64,000 bases of DNA from Symsagittifera roscoffensis (taxonomy: Eukaryota; Xenacoelomorpha; Acoela; Convolutidae), in contig NC_087065.1 of assembly GCF_963678635.1 (NCBI RefSeq), positions 9,194,267 through 9,258,266 on the forward strand. Reading direction: 5' to 3'. A program made the translations under genes and the position numbers. Within the stretch, counting starts at the first letter, position 1; the number at the start of each line of letters is the position of its first letter. Positions 63,421 to 64,000 of this stretch are shown piece after piece. The notes below the pieces were generated by a model. That model saw only the letters and a program-made list of their open reading frames with translations. It did no database searches and was not told where the DNA came from.

Positions 63421-64000
63421 CCTAGGACCCTTCTCTCAGGTGTTGGTACACTTCTTTGCTGTCCCAGGACTTTTCTGAACCCTCCTAGAACCCTTCGCTC
63501 AAGTGTTGGTACACTTCGTTGCTGTCCAAGGACTTTTGTGATCCCTCCTATGATCCTTCGCACAAGTGTTGATACACTTCGTTGCTGTCCCAGGACTTTT
63601 CTGAACTCTCCTAGGACCCTTCGCCCAAGTGTTGGTATACTTCGTTGCGGTCCCAGGATTTTTCTGGACCCTCCTAGGACCATTCGCTCAGGTGTTGGTA
63701 CGCTTCGTTGCTGTCCCAGGACTTTTCTGAACCCTCCTAGGATCCTTCGCCCAAGTGTTGGTATACTTCGTTGCTGTCCCAGGACTTTTCTGAACCCTCC
63801 TAGGATCCTTCGTTGAAGTGTTGGTACACTTCGTTGCTATCCCAGGACTTTTCTGAACTCTCCTAGGACCCTTCGCCCAAGTGTTGGTATACTTCGTTGC
63901 TGTCCCAGGATTTTTCTGGACCCTCCTAGGACCATTCGCTCAGGTGTTGGTACGCTTCGTTGCTGTCCCAGGACTTTTCTGAACCCTCCTATGATCCTTC

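Larger units (their letters stand above)
51890..64000. repeat. 63-bp minisatellite array, more than 12 kb, running off the right edge
   Basis: About 190 tandem units of 62-64 bases, each built around TTGGTACACTTCGTTGCTGT, CCCAGGACTTTTCTGAACCC and CTCCTAGGACCCTTCGCTCA. The first units (51.9-52.05 kb) are the most diverged. Recurrent variants (TTCGTTGAAGTG, CGCCCAAGTG, GCTATTTCAGG, poly-T after CCAGA) recur in a fixed order, giving higher-order repeats. Because the period is a multiple of three, long open frames appear on both strands: plus TLRSGVGTLRCCPRTFLNPP, minus RRVLGGFRKVLGQQRSVPT. I do not treat these as genes. Confidence 0.95.

Noticed and set aside
51890-64000. CRISPR-like array
   Set aside because: The 63-bp units are contiguous with no unique spacers, have no cas genes and sit in a eukaryotic context. 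It is a minisatellite.
51890-64000. Many ORFs of 60-235 codons on both strands in the minisatellite as genes
   Set aside because: They arise because the period is a multiple of three and one unit lacks stops in those frames. No start context, non-repetitive domain or splice structure supports translation.

Overview
The window looks like nuclear DNA of an invertebrate animal. It is made almost entirely of decayed retroelements and tandem repeats, with no bacterial-type operons, rRNA or tRNA that I could find. Evidence for a metazoan source is a Penelope-like element (PLE), two Ty3/Gypsy-type gag-pol genes and a minisatellite of more than 12 kb. I cannot place the species. Nearly every gene lies on the minus strand and is broken, so most entries are pseudogenes.

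Layout: 1-2.1 kb holds a PLE reverse transcriptase (minus) with a PHD-type zinc finger placed inside the RT. 2.5-3.5 kb has coding-like plus-strand remnants of unknown type. 3.5-17.86 kb is composite element A, read right to left: gag, zinc knuckles, protease, RT, RNase H, integrase, pol tail with a macro-like domain, a coiled-coil gene, then unknown accessory modules and a non-coding tail. Its pol/coiled-coil junction has been copied into 2.13-kb tandem units (7132-12087). A 200-base N gap (17859-18058) cuts its gag.

19.56-51.9 kb is composite element B, with the same order and orientation: gag-pol 51.7-43.86 kb, an intact 377-codon coiled-coil ORF 43.37-42.24 kb, a mosaic of repeated accessory modules 42-31.9 kb, and a three-unit tandem array of the element's 3' end (about 3.9, 4.3 and 4.2 kb) at 19.56-31.9 kb. 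51.9 kb to the end is a 63-bp minisatellite with higher-order structure.

A and B are head-to-tail copies of one large family: a Ty3/Gypsy gag-pol followed by a conserved set of extra genes. The damage differs between them. A has lost the RT catalytic motif and part of integrase. B keeps the RT motif but lacks the RT connection and the integrase catalytic residues beyond the first Asp.

The points I rate highest are the macro-domain-like (OARD1/TARG1-type) segment at the pol C-terminus, the conserved accessory cluster, a conserved TAATG stop/start overlap, a SUMO-interaction-like motif in the last module, four phased 26/28-bp repeats before the coiled-coil gene, the PHD finger inside the PLE RT, and the minisatellite next to gag. 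For brevity the accessory modules are named M2-M12 in transcriptional order; these labels are mine.
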